Assembly (NCBI RefSeq): GCF_009695605.1
Contig: NZ_VUNQ01000012.1
Coordinates: 26,722 to 90,721, forward strand
Direction: 5' to 3'
Source of the DNA: Tissierella pigra
Lineage (GTDB): Bacteria; Bacillota; Clostridia; Tissierellales; Tissierellaceae
DNA: 64,000 bases
The translations under genes and the position numbers were made by a program. Of the stretch, positions 25,741 to 33,809 are shown piece by piece (position 1 is the stretch's first letter; each line of letters begins with the position of its first letter). The notes below the pieces were generated by a model that was given only the letters and a program-made list of their open reading frames with translations, searched no databases and was not told the DNA's origin.

Positions 25741-25863
25741 AATAGTGAACCCTCCAATACATTTATTTTCAACATTGTTTATTATATACCTTGAATCAGT
25801 ATAAGTATAATAGTATTATTTTATATAATACATAACTAAATGATAATGAATAAGGGGTTAAAT

Positions 25864-26754
25864 ATGAAAATAAGACATTTACGTATTTTTAAAATAGTGT
25901 GTGAGGAAGAAAGTATCACAAAGGCAGCAGAAAAATTATTTATGACACAACCAGCAGTTTCTAGTGCAATTAGTGAATTAGAAAGCTATTTAGGGGTTCA
26001 TTTATTTGATAGAATTTCAAGGAAGATTTATTTAAATGAAACAGGTAAATTATTCTTAACAAAGGTAATAAAATTGTTAGATTTATATGATGACTTAGAA
26101 CAAAATATTAAAGAGTTAGAAGATAATGCAACTATTAAAATTGGATCAAGTATAACTATAGCCAACTTTATTTTACCTGAAGCAATAGTAAAATTTGAAA
26201 AAATTTATAGGAATACTCCAACAAAAGTTATAGTTGGAAATGCTGGAAAAATTGAAGAGATGTTATGTAATAATGAGATTGATTTAGGTTTAATTGAAGG
26301 TGTTATTTATAATGAAGAATTAATAAAAATTCCATTTTCGTCATATGAATTAGCAATAATATGTTCTCCCAAACATAAATTAGCTTTAGATGAACCTATA
26401 AATATCAATAAGTTAATCCAAGAAAGATTATTACTTAGAGAAAAAGGCAGTGCAATCCGTGATGTTTTTGATAGTGCATTGTTATTACATAATTTAAAAG
26501 CAAATCCAGAATGGATAAGTATAAATTCACAAGCCCTTATTTATGCGGTAAAACAAAATTTAGGAATAAGTGTGCTGCCTAAAATTCTAATAGAAAGAGA
26601 AATCGAAAGTGGTGGAATCTTTGAAATAAAGGTAAATGATTTTGAATTAATTAATGTAAATCATATTGTATTCCATAAAAATAAAATTCAAACAAAGAGT
26701 TTTAAAACATTAATTGAAATAATTAAGAATAACGTAAGTGGCAAGCGATCATAA
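25864..26754 (+). CDS. LysR family transcriptional regulator
   Basis: A 296-residue LysR-type activator. Helix-turn-helix MKIRHLRIFKIVCEEESITK and AAEKLFMTQPAVSSAISELE at the N-terminus, then a substrate-binding domain (IKIGSSITIANFILPEAIVKF onward in shorter pieces). ATG 25864 follows AAGGGGTT; the longer frame from 25840 lacks a site. Divergent from the chromate-transporter pair with a 120-base gap, the classical LysR layout. Confidence 0.88.
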   Translation: MKIRHLRIFKIVCEEESITKAAEKLFMTQPAVSSAISELESYLGVHLFDRISRKIYLNETGKLFLTKVIKLLDLYDDLEQNIKELEDNATIKIGSSITIANFILPEAIVKFEKIYRNTPTKVIVGNAGKIEEMLCNNEIDLGLIEGVIYNEELIKIPFSSYELAIICSPKHKLALDEPININKLIQERLLLREKGSAIRDVFDSALLLHNLKANPEWISINSQALIYAVKQNLGISVLPKILIEREIESGGIFEIKVNDFELINVNHIVFHKNKIQTKSFKTLIEIIKNNVSGKRS

Positions 26755-26782
26755 CCATGATTGTATTACAATCATGGTTATG
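26750..26782. terminator. Inverted repeat at the end of the LysR gene
   Basis: CATAACCATGATTGTA and TACAATCATGGTTATG are perfect inverted repeats overlapping the stop codon. No T-run follows, so it may be an RNA-end stabiliser rather than an intrinsic terminator. Confidence 0.45.
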
Positions 26783-26957
26783 ATATTATATAAATTAACA
26801 AAGTTAAACATTTTAATATTAATAAATTAAAGACTTATATAACTGATCTTGAAAAATTTGGAGTTAAATCTCCAGTTAGAAGAAAAATATTCTAATAATT
26901 TTCATATCATAATAAATTAATACAGAATAAGAAAGTCAAAAGAGGAGGCGTAGAGAT

Positions 26958-27551
26958 ATGACAACTGATTTATATAATCTTAGTGATAAAGTAAAACTTT
27001 GGACAAGACAGCATAAAAATGTTCTTAAAGAGTTAGAAAAATATGGAGTTTATAGAGTTAAGAAGGAGTATATTCTAGAAAAGATGGATACCATATCAGA
27101 TTATTACTTAAATCTATATGAATGGTATGGAAGAAATGCAGCTAAAGTAGTGCCTAAACCAGAAGGTGTAATATATCCTATTTGGCTTTCTATATCTTCA
27201 GATATGATGCTGCAGCCTACAGAGGATACTATTATTTTGGAAATAGAAGTAGATAGAAAAAATGTTATTTATACTGATGTAGATAAATGGGGATATGTAG
27301 TGAACTATTTTTATTTACCTATTGATCCAGAGGATGAAGAAAGACATAATGAAGAGCTAAAAAAATTTGGTATAAGTGATGAGTCTGCTCTAATTACAGG
27401 TGATAAAGGTAATTTCTATCCATTACTTAAAAATAAGATAATCAAAAGTTGGGAAAGACTATTTGAACCGTTAGGTGAGGAAAGCACACTAGTACAAGCA
27501 ACTATATGGGAAATAAAAAAGGAATGGGTAGTAGATATTATACATGGATAA
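26958..27551 (+). CDS. DUF3841 protein, first of a tandem pair
   Basis: A 197-residue soluble protein. It has the DUF3841 pattern: KLWTRQHKNVLKELEKYGVY at the start, VVPKPEGVIYPIWLSI near residue 65 and a C-terminal SWERLFEP with IKKEWV. Function is unknown. AAGAGGAGG precedes the ATG. The next gene is a paralogue, 26 bases downstream. Confidence 0.8.
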   Translation: MTTDLYNLSDKVKLWTRQHKNVLKELEKYGVYRVKKEYILEKMDTISDYYLNLYEWYGRNAAKVVPKPEGVIYPIWLSISSDMMLQPTEDTIILEIEVDRKNVIYTDVDKWGYVVNYFYLPIDPEDEERHNEELKKFGISDESALITGDKGNFYPLLKNKIIKSWERLFEPLGEESTLVQATIWEIKKEWVVDIIHG

Positions 27552-27577
27552 ATGGTAAATTTAAAAGATGGGGGTAG

Positions 27578-28141
27578 ATGTCTCAATTGAATAAAAAGAT
27601 AAAGTTATATACATCTCAGAGGGAAATAGTCTTAGATACTATTAGAGAAAAAGGGATATACCATGTTAAAAAAGAATTCATAATTAAAAAATATGAAAAT
27701 GTAGCTAATGTCTTTTTAGAACCTTATAATTGGTTTATTAGAAAAGCAGTAAATATAGTACCTAAGCCAGAGGGGGCAGAATATCCCATATGGCTATTTA
27801 CGGATTTAAGATATGTTGAAAACCATGAGGATAGTAAAGTTTTAGAGATAGAGGTTGATATTGAAAATGTAATTCTATTTGATCCATTCAAATGGAATAG
27901 AATATTAAATTTAGCTTATATACCGAAAGATGAAAAGGATTGGGCGGAATATAATGACTCTCTAGAAAAACAAGGAATTAAAAATGAAGCTAGTATTTAT
28001 ATGACTAATTTTTATCCTCATTTGAAACAAAAGGTAAGAAAAAGCTGGGATTTTTTATTTGAGGATAATATAGACTTATCAAAGCCAAATCAAGCTGCTC
28101 TATGGGAGTTGCGAAGGGAATGGATAGTATCAGAGTTTTAA
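27578..28141 (+). CDS. DUF3841 protein, second of a tandem pair
   Basis: A 187-residue paralogue of the gene at 26958, aligned along its full length (KLYTSQREIVLDTIREKGIY, IVPKPEGAEYPIWLF, SWDFLFE). The two differ in the middle third. Identity looks near 40 percent by eye, so the duplication is old. It ends just before a terminator, making a two-gene transcript. Confidence 0.8.
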   Translation: MSQLNKKIKLYTSQREIVLDTIREKGIYHVKKEFIIKKYENVANVFLEPYNWFIRKAVNIVPKPEGAEYPIWLFTDLRYVENHEDSKVLEIEVDIENVILFDPFKWNRILNLAYIPKDEKDWAEYNDSLEKQGIKNEASIYMTNFYPHLKQKVRKSWDFLFEDNIDLSKPNQAALWELRREWIVSEF

Positions 28142-28148
28142 TTTTATA

Positions 28149-28190
28149 AAAAAGTGTTGCACTTGATACAAGTTTGCAACACTTTTTAAT
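28149..28190 (+). terminator. Terminator after the DUF3841 pair
   Basis: AAAGTGTTGCA pairs with TGCAACACTTT, with an extra inner CTTG/CAAG pairing, followed by TTTT and a further T run. Confidence 0.85.
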
Positions 28191-28239
28191 TTTTTGTATA
28201 TAAGCTTACATTAGAAATTAAAGTATAGTAAAAAAAATC

Positions 28240-28268
28240 TTGACATATACAGTTGAACTATATATAAT
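28240..28268 (+). promoter_or_regulatory. Perfect consensus promoter of the padR gene
   Basis: TTGACA, exactly 17 bases, then TATAAT. A promoter this strong needs a repressor; the spacer is filled by one copy of a 21-base operator. Confidence 0.88.
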
Positions 28269-28293
28269 AACGATATACAGTTATACTATATAT
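28245..28293. promoter_or_regulatory. Two 21-base operator repeats for the PadR regulator
   Basis: ATATACAGTT-GA-ACTATATAT (28245-28265) and ATATACAGTT-AT-ACTATATAT (28273-28293) differ at two bases. The first covers the promoter spacer, the second the start point. The partly palindromic arms TATA-ACAGT/ACT-TATA suit a dimeric regulator. Confidence 0.75.
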
Positions 28294-28374
28294 TTAGACT
28301 GAATACTATTAAAGTTTAATTTTATTGAGGAATTCAGTTAAGTATACGATATCAAAATATTAAGGAGGTTAGTT

Positions 28375-28713
28375 ATGAAGCGTGATAAAAATTTACCACT
28401 TACGGAAACAGTATATTATATTTTACTTTCATTATTTGAACCATTGCATGGGTACATGATTATGCAAAAAATTGAAGACATGAGTAATGGACAGGTCCGT
28501 ATGGCAGCGGGAACACTGTATGGTGCTATTGAAAATCTACTAAAGCTTAAATATATACAGCCAGTTTTTTCTGAGGATAAAAGGAGAAAGGTTTATCAAA
28601 TTACAGAGAAAGGTAAAGAAATTTTGTTGATGGATATGAGTCGTATGGAACATATGATAACTGTTACAAAGCAGGCTTTAGAAGCAGGAGGAAAAGAAGA
28701 TGAAAAAATTTAA
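28375..28713 (+). CDS. PadR family transcriptional regulator
   Basis: A 112-residue PadR winged-helix protein: LPLTETVYYILLSLFEPLHG, QVRMAAGTLYGAIENLLK and EDKRRKVYQITEKGKEIL. It likely represses its own promoter through the two 21-base operators. It overlaps the next gene by 14 bases, which suggests the membrane partner is made with it. Confidence 0.9.
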   Translation: MKRDKNLPLTETVYYILLSLFEPLHGYMIMQKIEDMSNGQVRMAAGTLYGAIENLLKLKYIQPVFSEDKRRKVYQITEKGKEILLMDMSRMEHMITVTKQALEAGGKEDEKI

Positions 28714-29332
28714 GTTATTTTCAAGTTATTCAGCAGAAGAAAAATGGTTAAATGAACAATCCAATTTAGGTTGGAAATTGGTGAAAAAAAAGTTATTTTA
28801 TACTTTTCATAAAAACACACAAAATTCATCAGTATATGCAGTTGATTATCGTATTTTTAAAAACAAAGATAGTTATCAAGACTATCTCAATCTTTTTCAA
28901 GATTCTGGTTGGATACATGTAGCGGGAAGCCGTTTATCTGGAGAGCAGTATTTTATTTCCTTATTAAATGAAGACAAAGATGTATCCATCTTTTCAGATA
29001 GAGAGTCTTCCCAGTATCGTTATAAAAAGAAGATGATAAATAGTATTCAAGGAATAGGGTATCTATTAACTTACTTGGTTGTAGCAATACTATATGGATA
29101 TTTTGATATAAGAATGATTATGGAACCTAGATATGCTTTTCTTACACCTGGTCTCTGGGAGAAAAGTGGCATGGAATTTTGGAAAGCATATTTATTTGAA
29201 CTACCATTTGCTCTTATTTTCCGTATACTTCCTGTGATTTTAATCATAGGTTATATAATTTTAATGGTCACTTATTTACTTTGGGCATTTTATAGCCAAA
29301 ATAAAGAAAGGAAGTTTGAAAATGAAAATTAA
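28700..29332 (+). CDS. DUF2812 membrane protein, PadR partner
   Basis: A 210-residue protein. Residues 1-90 form the soluble DUF2812 domain (FKLFSSYSAEEKWLNEQSNL and the GWKLVKK segment), followed by two hydrophobic segments near residues 118-135 and 155-195. DUF2812 proteins are regularly encoded with PadR regulators; their role is unknown but transport or envelope stress sensing is suspected. A 16-codon frame overlaps the end at 29322 and I see no support for it as a gene. Confidence 0.82.
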   Translation: MKKFKLFSSYSAEEKWLNEQSNLGWKLVKKKLFYTFHKNTQNSSVYAVDYRIFKNKDSYQDYLNLFQDSGWIHVAGSRLSGEQYFISLLNEDKDVSIFSDRESSQYRYKKKMINSIQGIGYLLTYLVVAILYGYFDIRMIMEPRYAFLTPGLWEKSGMEFWKAYLFELPFALIFRILPVILIIGYIILMVTYLLWAFYSQNKERKFENEN

Positions 29333-29405
29333 AACTAATTATGACCATTGGATGTTTGGGGTTTACGGTTAAGGCAAACCTATTATATTAGAAAAGGAGA
29401 ATGAA

Positions 29406-29741
29406 ATGGCAAATCATGAATTTGGAATTATGGAAACTACTCCTAAAGAGAACCAAAGGTTTGATGAATATGATCCAAAAAAATATAAGCATATTAAAAT
29501 AGATGATGATTTCATTGAGCCATTGTTGGCTGAATTTCAGAGTATCCCTTGTTATTGGCATACATTAAAACACCCAGAAACTAACCTTGCATATTATGGT
29601 ATAACACTAATACCCCCTGAATCTATGGGTAACTTTATATCTGTTTTTAACAGTCAGCCTTCAGAACAGTATAATGAGATAATTGAATTATTTGAGCAAG
29701 CCAAAAGAAAAAATAAATATATTATTCACTTTGGAATTTAA
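29406..29741 (+). CDS. Conserved-looking hypothetical protein
   Basis: A 111-residue soluble, acidic protein with no motif I recognise. It has a good ribosome binding site (AAAAGGAGAATGAA) and a compact composition with aromatic-rich strands (CYWHTLKHPETNLAYYGITL), so it is probably real. It stands alone between the DUF2812 and DUF4180 genes. Confidence 0.6.
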   Translation: MANHEFGIMETTPKENQRFDEYDPKKYKHIKIDDDFIEPLLAEFQSIPCYWHTLKHPETNLAYYGITLIPPESMGNFISVFNSQPSEQYNEIIELFEQAKRKNKYIIHFGI

Positions 29742-29897
29742 ACAGGAACATACAATGCCTTCAAATAAATATTGATTTGAAAGTTTTACTTTATATGTTG
29801 ATAGATTAATAGATGAATTATATGATATAATCTATATAAATTAAGAATTATTTATATTATAGTGTATAAGAATTATTTATTTAGATGGAGGATAGTT

Positions 29898-30263
29898 ATG
29901 AAAATAAATACTATAAAAGAAAATAATATTGACATTGCTGTTGTAAATAGTAAGGATATATTAATAACAGATGTTCAGTCAGCATTGGATTTTATGATGA
30001 CGATACAGTATAAAACTAACTGTAATCGTATAGTTTTGAACAAATCGGCAATATGTGAAGAATTTTTTAATTTAAGTACAAAAATTGCTGGTGAAATACT
30101 ACAAAAATTTGTTACTTATCAAGTAAAAATGGCTATTGTAGGAGATTTTTCTGAATATACAAGTAAGAGCTTGAGGGATTTTATCTATGAATGTAACAAA
30201 GGAAAGGATATATTTTTCTTATCTGATGAAAAAGAAGCCATTAAAAAATTAAGTATGGTATAG
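29898..30263 (+). CDS. DUF4180 protein
   Basis: A 121-residue protein of the DUF4180 type, with DIAVVNSKDILITDVQSALDF at the N-terminus (read in two parts) and the C-terminal SLRDFIYECNKGKDIFFLSD. Start ATG 29898 follows TGGAGGATAG; the longer frame from 29862 lacks a site. Function is unknown; family members are found beside transcription regulators and stress genes. Confidence 0.78.
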   Translation: MKINTIKENNIDIAVVNSKDILITDVQSALDFMMTIQYKTNCNRIVLNKSAICEEFFNLSTKIAGEILQKFVTYQVKMAIVGDFSEYTSKSLRDFIYECNKGKDIFFLSDEKEAIKKLSMV

Positions 30264-30314
30264 TATTTACTAATACAAACAAATAGACAATAAGAATTTA
30301 TTATTGTAAATAGC

Positions 30315-30343
30315 TTGACAAAGAAATTCCACTTTGATATTAT
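30315..30343 (+). promoter_or_regulatory. Promoter of the MATE gene leader
   Basis: TTGACA, 17 bases, then TATTAT. Transcription would start near 30350, leaving a leader of about 148 bases before the MATE start codon. Confidence 0.82.
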
Positions 30344-30349
30344 ACAAGG

Positions 30350-30422
30350 AAAATGAATAGATCTCATAGTATTATTCTCGCCGGAGAATAATACATCTAT
30401 AAAGAGATAAAAGAATCGCATC
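30350..30422 (+). ncRNA. Unidentified structured leader, possible riboswitch aptamer
   Basis: An 11-base-pair hairpin, GTATTATTCTC with GAGAATAATAC around GCCG, is enclosed by an outer ATCTC/GAGAT stem. Just after it lies a terminator. The position, size and a regulated efflux gene fit a riboswitch or drug-sensing attenuator. I do not recognise it as any named riboswitch class (it does not match yybP-ykoY, guanidine or preQ1 consensus features I know). Confidence 0.5.
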
Positions 30423-30457
30423 GGTAGGCCTGAGGTTGCGTCAGGTCTACCTTTTTT
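30423..30457 (+). terminator. Attenuator terminator before the MATE gene
   Basis: GGTAGGCCTGA pairs with TCAGGTCTACC (one G-T) around GGTTGCG, followed by TTTTTT. A competing CGCA/TGCG pairing with bases upstream (30416-30419 and 30437-30440) could act as antiterminator. Confidence 0.85.
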
Positions 30458-30497
30458 ATTTATTTTTTTTATTTATATTCTAAGAGGAGGAGAAAGT

Positions 30498-31853
30498 ATG
30501 AAAAATAATGAAGTAGCAGTTAAAAATCAATCAAAGAACATGTTTAGGTTATTACTGTCCTATATTGTACCTGGAATAGCAGGGCTTCTATTTAATTCCC
30601 TATATATTGTTGTTGATGGTCTTTTCGTGGCAAGGATGCTTGGAAGAGAACCATTGGCGGCAGTAACTGTTGGTGTTCCTGTTGTAGAAATACTGTTAGC
30701 TTTAAGTATGCTTATATCAGTAGGAGCAGGTGTACTGATTTCTAGTAAAAATGGTAAAGGAGAATATAAAGAAGCAAGAGGTATTTTTAATATATCCGTT
30801 AGACTATTAGCTATAGTGTCTATATTAATAGCAGTAGGTGCATTGATATTTATACGTCCTATTGCAAAGATGCTGGGGGCTACTCCTGATATAATGGATT
30901 TGGTAGTTGAATATATGAAATATTTCTTTGCATTCAGCCCTGCTTTCATGTTTAGCTATGCCATGTGTACATGGTTAAGAAATGATTCACAACCGAAACT
31001 TGCAATGTTTGCTCAGATTGTTGGAGCATTATCAAATGTGTTTCTTGATTGGTATTTCATGGGACCTTTAAAAATGGGAATAGGTGGAGCAGCATTAGCT
31101 ACTGGCTTGGGTCCTGTATTCAGTATGACAATAATGTTGCCACATTTTATATCAAAGAAAGGTAATTTATATTTTGAAAAAATAAAAATGGATTTTAAAA
31201 TCATTTCTGATATGTTATTAAAGGGTATACCATCATTTGCTATGGAATTTGCTTTGGGTATAACAACATTATGTGTTAATATTGCAATTGGAATACACAT
31301 GGGAGCTTTAGGGTTTGCCGCATTCGGTATAGTAGGATATATAGCTTTAATAATTTTATCATTATTTTTAGGTATGGCAGAAGGTTCACAGCCATTAATA
31401 AGCTTTTACCATGGAGCCAATGAAGATAAGAATATGAAAGTAATTTTAAAAATTAGTTTGCGTATATCAATAGCTATAGGAATAATAGCATACTTACTAT
31501 TGTTTAAATATACAGAAGTTCCAGTATCTATATTTGCCGATAATGATATTGAGCTCGTTAAAGCTGCTACCACTGCAACCATTTACTATTTCCCAGCTTT
31601 ATTTGTATCAGGTATAAACATTCTGTTAGCATCCTATATGCAATCCATAGGACATTGGAAGGAGTCTGTATCAATATCTCTATGTAGGTCCTTAATTTTA
31701 TTGCTTCCATTATTGCTAGTATTACCTAAGGTTTTAGGAGATAATGGTATATGGGTATCAGTGCCATTTGCAGAAATATTAACATTACCTATAGCTTATA
31801 TATTGTGTAATCCAAAGAATAGTGTAATGGCACAGTCATCCATATCTAAATAA
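30498..31853 (+). CDS. MATE family efflux pump
   Basis: A 451-residue membrane protein with twelve predicted segments and the MATE signature early (LLSYIVPGIAGLLFNSLYIV then DGLFVARMLGREPLAAV). It should export cationic or toxic compounds using a sodium or proton gradient. AAGAGGAGGAG precedes the ATG. It is regulated by the terminator-containing leader, so its substrate may be the ligand of that leader. Confidence 0.92.
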   Translation: MKNNEVAVKNQSKNMFRLLLSYIVPGIAGLLFNSLYIVVDGLFVARMLGREPLAAVTVGVPVVEILLALSMLISVGAGVLISSKNGKGEYKEARGIFNISVRLLAIVSILIAVGALIFIRPIAKMLGATPDIMDLVVEYMKYFFAFSPAFMFSYAMCTWLRNDSQPKLAMFAQIVGALSNVFLDWYFMGPLKMGIGGAALATGLGPVFSMTIMLPHFISKKGNLYFEKIKMDFKIISDMLLKGIPSFAMEFALGITTLCVNIAIGIHMGALGFAAFGIVGYIALIILSLFLGMAEGSQPLISFYHGANEDKNMKVILKISLRISIAIGIIAYLLLFKYTEVPVSIFADNDIELVKAATTATIYYFPALFVSGINILLASYMQSIGHWKESVSISLCRSLILLLPLLLVLPKVLGDNGIWVSVPFAEILTLPIAYILCNPKNSVMAQSSISK

Positions 31854-31923
31854 GGATAAAATGTTTATAGATAATTAATAATATTTATATAAGTTTATTA
31901 ATTTAAATCAAGGAGGTAATCTA

Positions 31924-32628
31924 ATGCAAAAATTCATTATTGAAGATTCGTTCTGGAATATATTTCCTAACGCAAAAATTGGAGTTATTATTTGTAATGG
32001 TATTGATAATACAGTAAAACATAATGAGAAATATGCAGAGCTAATTTTAGAGGCAGAAAAGGAGGCATTAAAGTATCTTCAAAATGCAGAATTTAGCAAG
32101 AATTCCGTAATAAAAGTATGGAGAGAAGCATTCCAAAAATTTAAAACGAAGAAAGGTGCAAGAGCATCCATAGAAGCATTATTAAAGAGAATTAATAATG
32201 GTAATCATATAGGAACTATTAACCCACTAGTTGATATTTATAACTCTATTTCATTAAGATACGCATTGCCCTGTGGTGGTGAGGATATAGACGAATTTAT
32301 AGGTGATATAAGATTGACTACAGCTATTGGAGATGAGAAATTTATTCCTCTTGGAGCAGATGAAGACTCACCTCCATATGAAGGTGAAATAGTTTATAAA
32401 GATGATAAAGGTGCAATTTGCAGATGTTGGAACTGGAGGGAAGCAGTAAGGACAATGCTTACTGAAAGTACAACCAATGCCTTTTTATGTATTGAATTAG
32501 TTGATGAAAGTAGATTAGAAGAGTTTGAGAATGCCCTAAAAGACTTGTCACAAGAAGTACAAGAGAATTTAGGTGGAATAAATAAAATTTCAATTTTAGA
32601 TATTAATAATAAGGAAGTAGTGATATAG
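31924..32628 (+). CDS. B3/B4 tRNA-binding domain protein
   Basis: A 234-residue protein made of a B3/B4 domain, the editing domain of the phenylalanyl-tRNA synthetase beta chain (GARASIEALLKRINNGNHIG, NPLVDIYNSISLRYALPCGG, ECREAV-like WNWREAVRTML). Free-standing versions may edit mischarged tRNA. It is followed after 20 bases by a radical-SAM gene and is probably in the same transcript. Confidence 0.82.
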   Translation: MQKFIIEDSFWNIFPNAKIGVIICNGIDNTVKHNEKYAELILEAEKEALKYLQNAEFSKNSVIKVWREAFQKFKTKKGARASIEALLKRINNGNHIGTINPLVDIYNSISLRYALPCGGEDIDEFIGDIRLTTAIGDEKFIPLGADEDSPPYEGEIVYKDDKGAICRCWNWREAVRTMLTESTTNAFLCIELVDESRLEEFENALKDLSQEVQENLGGINKISILDINNKEVVI

Positions 32629-32648
32629 TGATTTAAGGGGGTAGTTAA

Positions 32649-33335
32649 ATGAGTTTTAGTTATAAAGAGATTTATAATGAAGATGGTAAAAAAGTACTGG
32701 AAGTAAATATATTGCCTGAAAAGTATTGTAATTTTGATTGTATATTCTGTCCTATTGGAAGGTCATATAATAAAGTAGATATACAACGGCCCTTTGATGA
32801 AATAGACAATTCATTAAAAGAGTTAGAAAATATGATAGAAAACCATAAAGTAGAATTAGTGTATATAAATTCAAAGGGAGAAGCCCTTATAAACAGCAAA
32901 ATTAGTACTATAATTGAACTAATTAAAAGTAAGGGTGTATCTGTAAGGCTACTATCTAATGGCTATTTGTTAGGTAGGGATGAATATATACAAATAGCCA
33001 ATAAATGTGATGAAGTTATTGGTGAGATAAAAGCAATAAAAGAAGAAGATTTTCAAAAAATACAAAGACCAATTGAAGGATATACACTAAAGGAATATAT
33101 TTCAAATATGACTTCATTTAACAAGCAATATAAAGGAAAATTTATTTTAGAAGTAACAATTATTAAGGGATATAACGATACAGAGGAATCTATTGACAAG
33201 ATAAAAAGTATTATTAGCGAATTATCTCCAGACAATATAATTGTTGAAAGAATGAATGATGAAAAGTTCAAGAAAAAACTAGGTATATCTGATAAGCGAT
33301 TCAAGGAAATATCAAAGGTATTACAAAATACCTAA
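32649..33335 (+). CDS. Radical SAM protein
   Basis: A 228-residue enzyme with the iron-sulfur motif CNFDCIFC (C-x3-C-x2-C) near residue 24 and a typical partial barrel (SKGEALIN, RLLSNGYLL). The closest family I can suggest is the short radical-SAM group with wobble-motif proteins of COG0731 type, but the substrate cannot be read from the sequence. It lies after the B3/B4 gene and before a strong terminator. Confidence 0.8.
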   Translation: MSFSYKEIYNEDGKKVLEVNILPEKYCNFDCIFCPIGRSYNKVDIQRPFDEIDNSLKELENMIENHKVELVYINSKGEALINSKISTIIELIKSKGVSVRLLSNGYLLGRDEYIQIANKCDEVIGEIKAIKEEDFQKIQRPIEGYTLKEYISNMTSFNKQYKGKFILEVTIIKGYNDTEESIDKIKSIISELSPDNIIVERMNDEKFKKKLGISDKRFKEISKVLQNT

Positions 33336-33360
33336 CTATACTAATGATATAGAAACCAAA

Positions 33361-33414
33361 AGAGACTAAGTTTTTAGGTCGACTTAAAAGACCAAATAGA
33401 CTTAGTCTCTTTTT
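33361..33414. terminator. Two-tier hairpin terminator, first copy of a dispersed hairpin
   Basis: AGAGACTAAG pairs with CTTAGTCTCT, with an inner GGTC/GACC stem, then TTTT. The sequence is related to the hairpin at 42792. Confidence 0.85.
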
Positions 33415-33503
33415 AAAACGTTTTTATTACATTGACAAAAATTCAATACAAGAATATAATTAGTATAACAAGTATGAAAAGTAATACTGAAAGGAAGTGA
33501 ACT

Positions 33504-33809
33504 ATGAATAATAAAAATCTGGAAGATAAATATATGGGTTCTGTGAAGGTAGGTTCAAAGGGACAGATTGTTATTCCGAAGGAAGTTAGAGATATGTTTA
33601 ATATTTCATCAGGAGATACGCTAATTCTACTTGCAGATGCCCAAAAAGGTATTGCAATAGAAAGGTATGATGTATTTTCTAAGATTGCTGATGCAATTTT
33701 TGCAGGTAAGTCACAGGAAATTTATCCAACAGAATCAGAAGAAGATTCGCTTATTTTTGCTAAAGAAATAAGAAAATTAACTGAGTCTGGAGAAAAAGAT
33801 AATGAGTAA
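33504..33809 (+). CDS. AbrB family transcription regulator
   Basis: A 101-residue protein with the SpoVT/AbrB swapped-hairpin DNA-binding domain at residues 11-55 (GSVKVGSKGQIVIPKEVRDM). GAAAGGAAGTG precedes ATG 33504. The C-terminal 45 residues are acidic. It overlaps the glycosyltransferase start by eight bases, so it probably controls that gene; this regulator pairing is common for single resistance or efflux genes in clostridia. Confidence 0.88.
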   Translation: MNNKNLEDKYMGSVKVGSKGQIVIPKEVRDMFNISSGDTLILLADAQKGIAIERYDVFSKIADAIFAGKSQEIYPTESEEDSLIFAKEIRKLTESGEKDNE

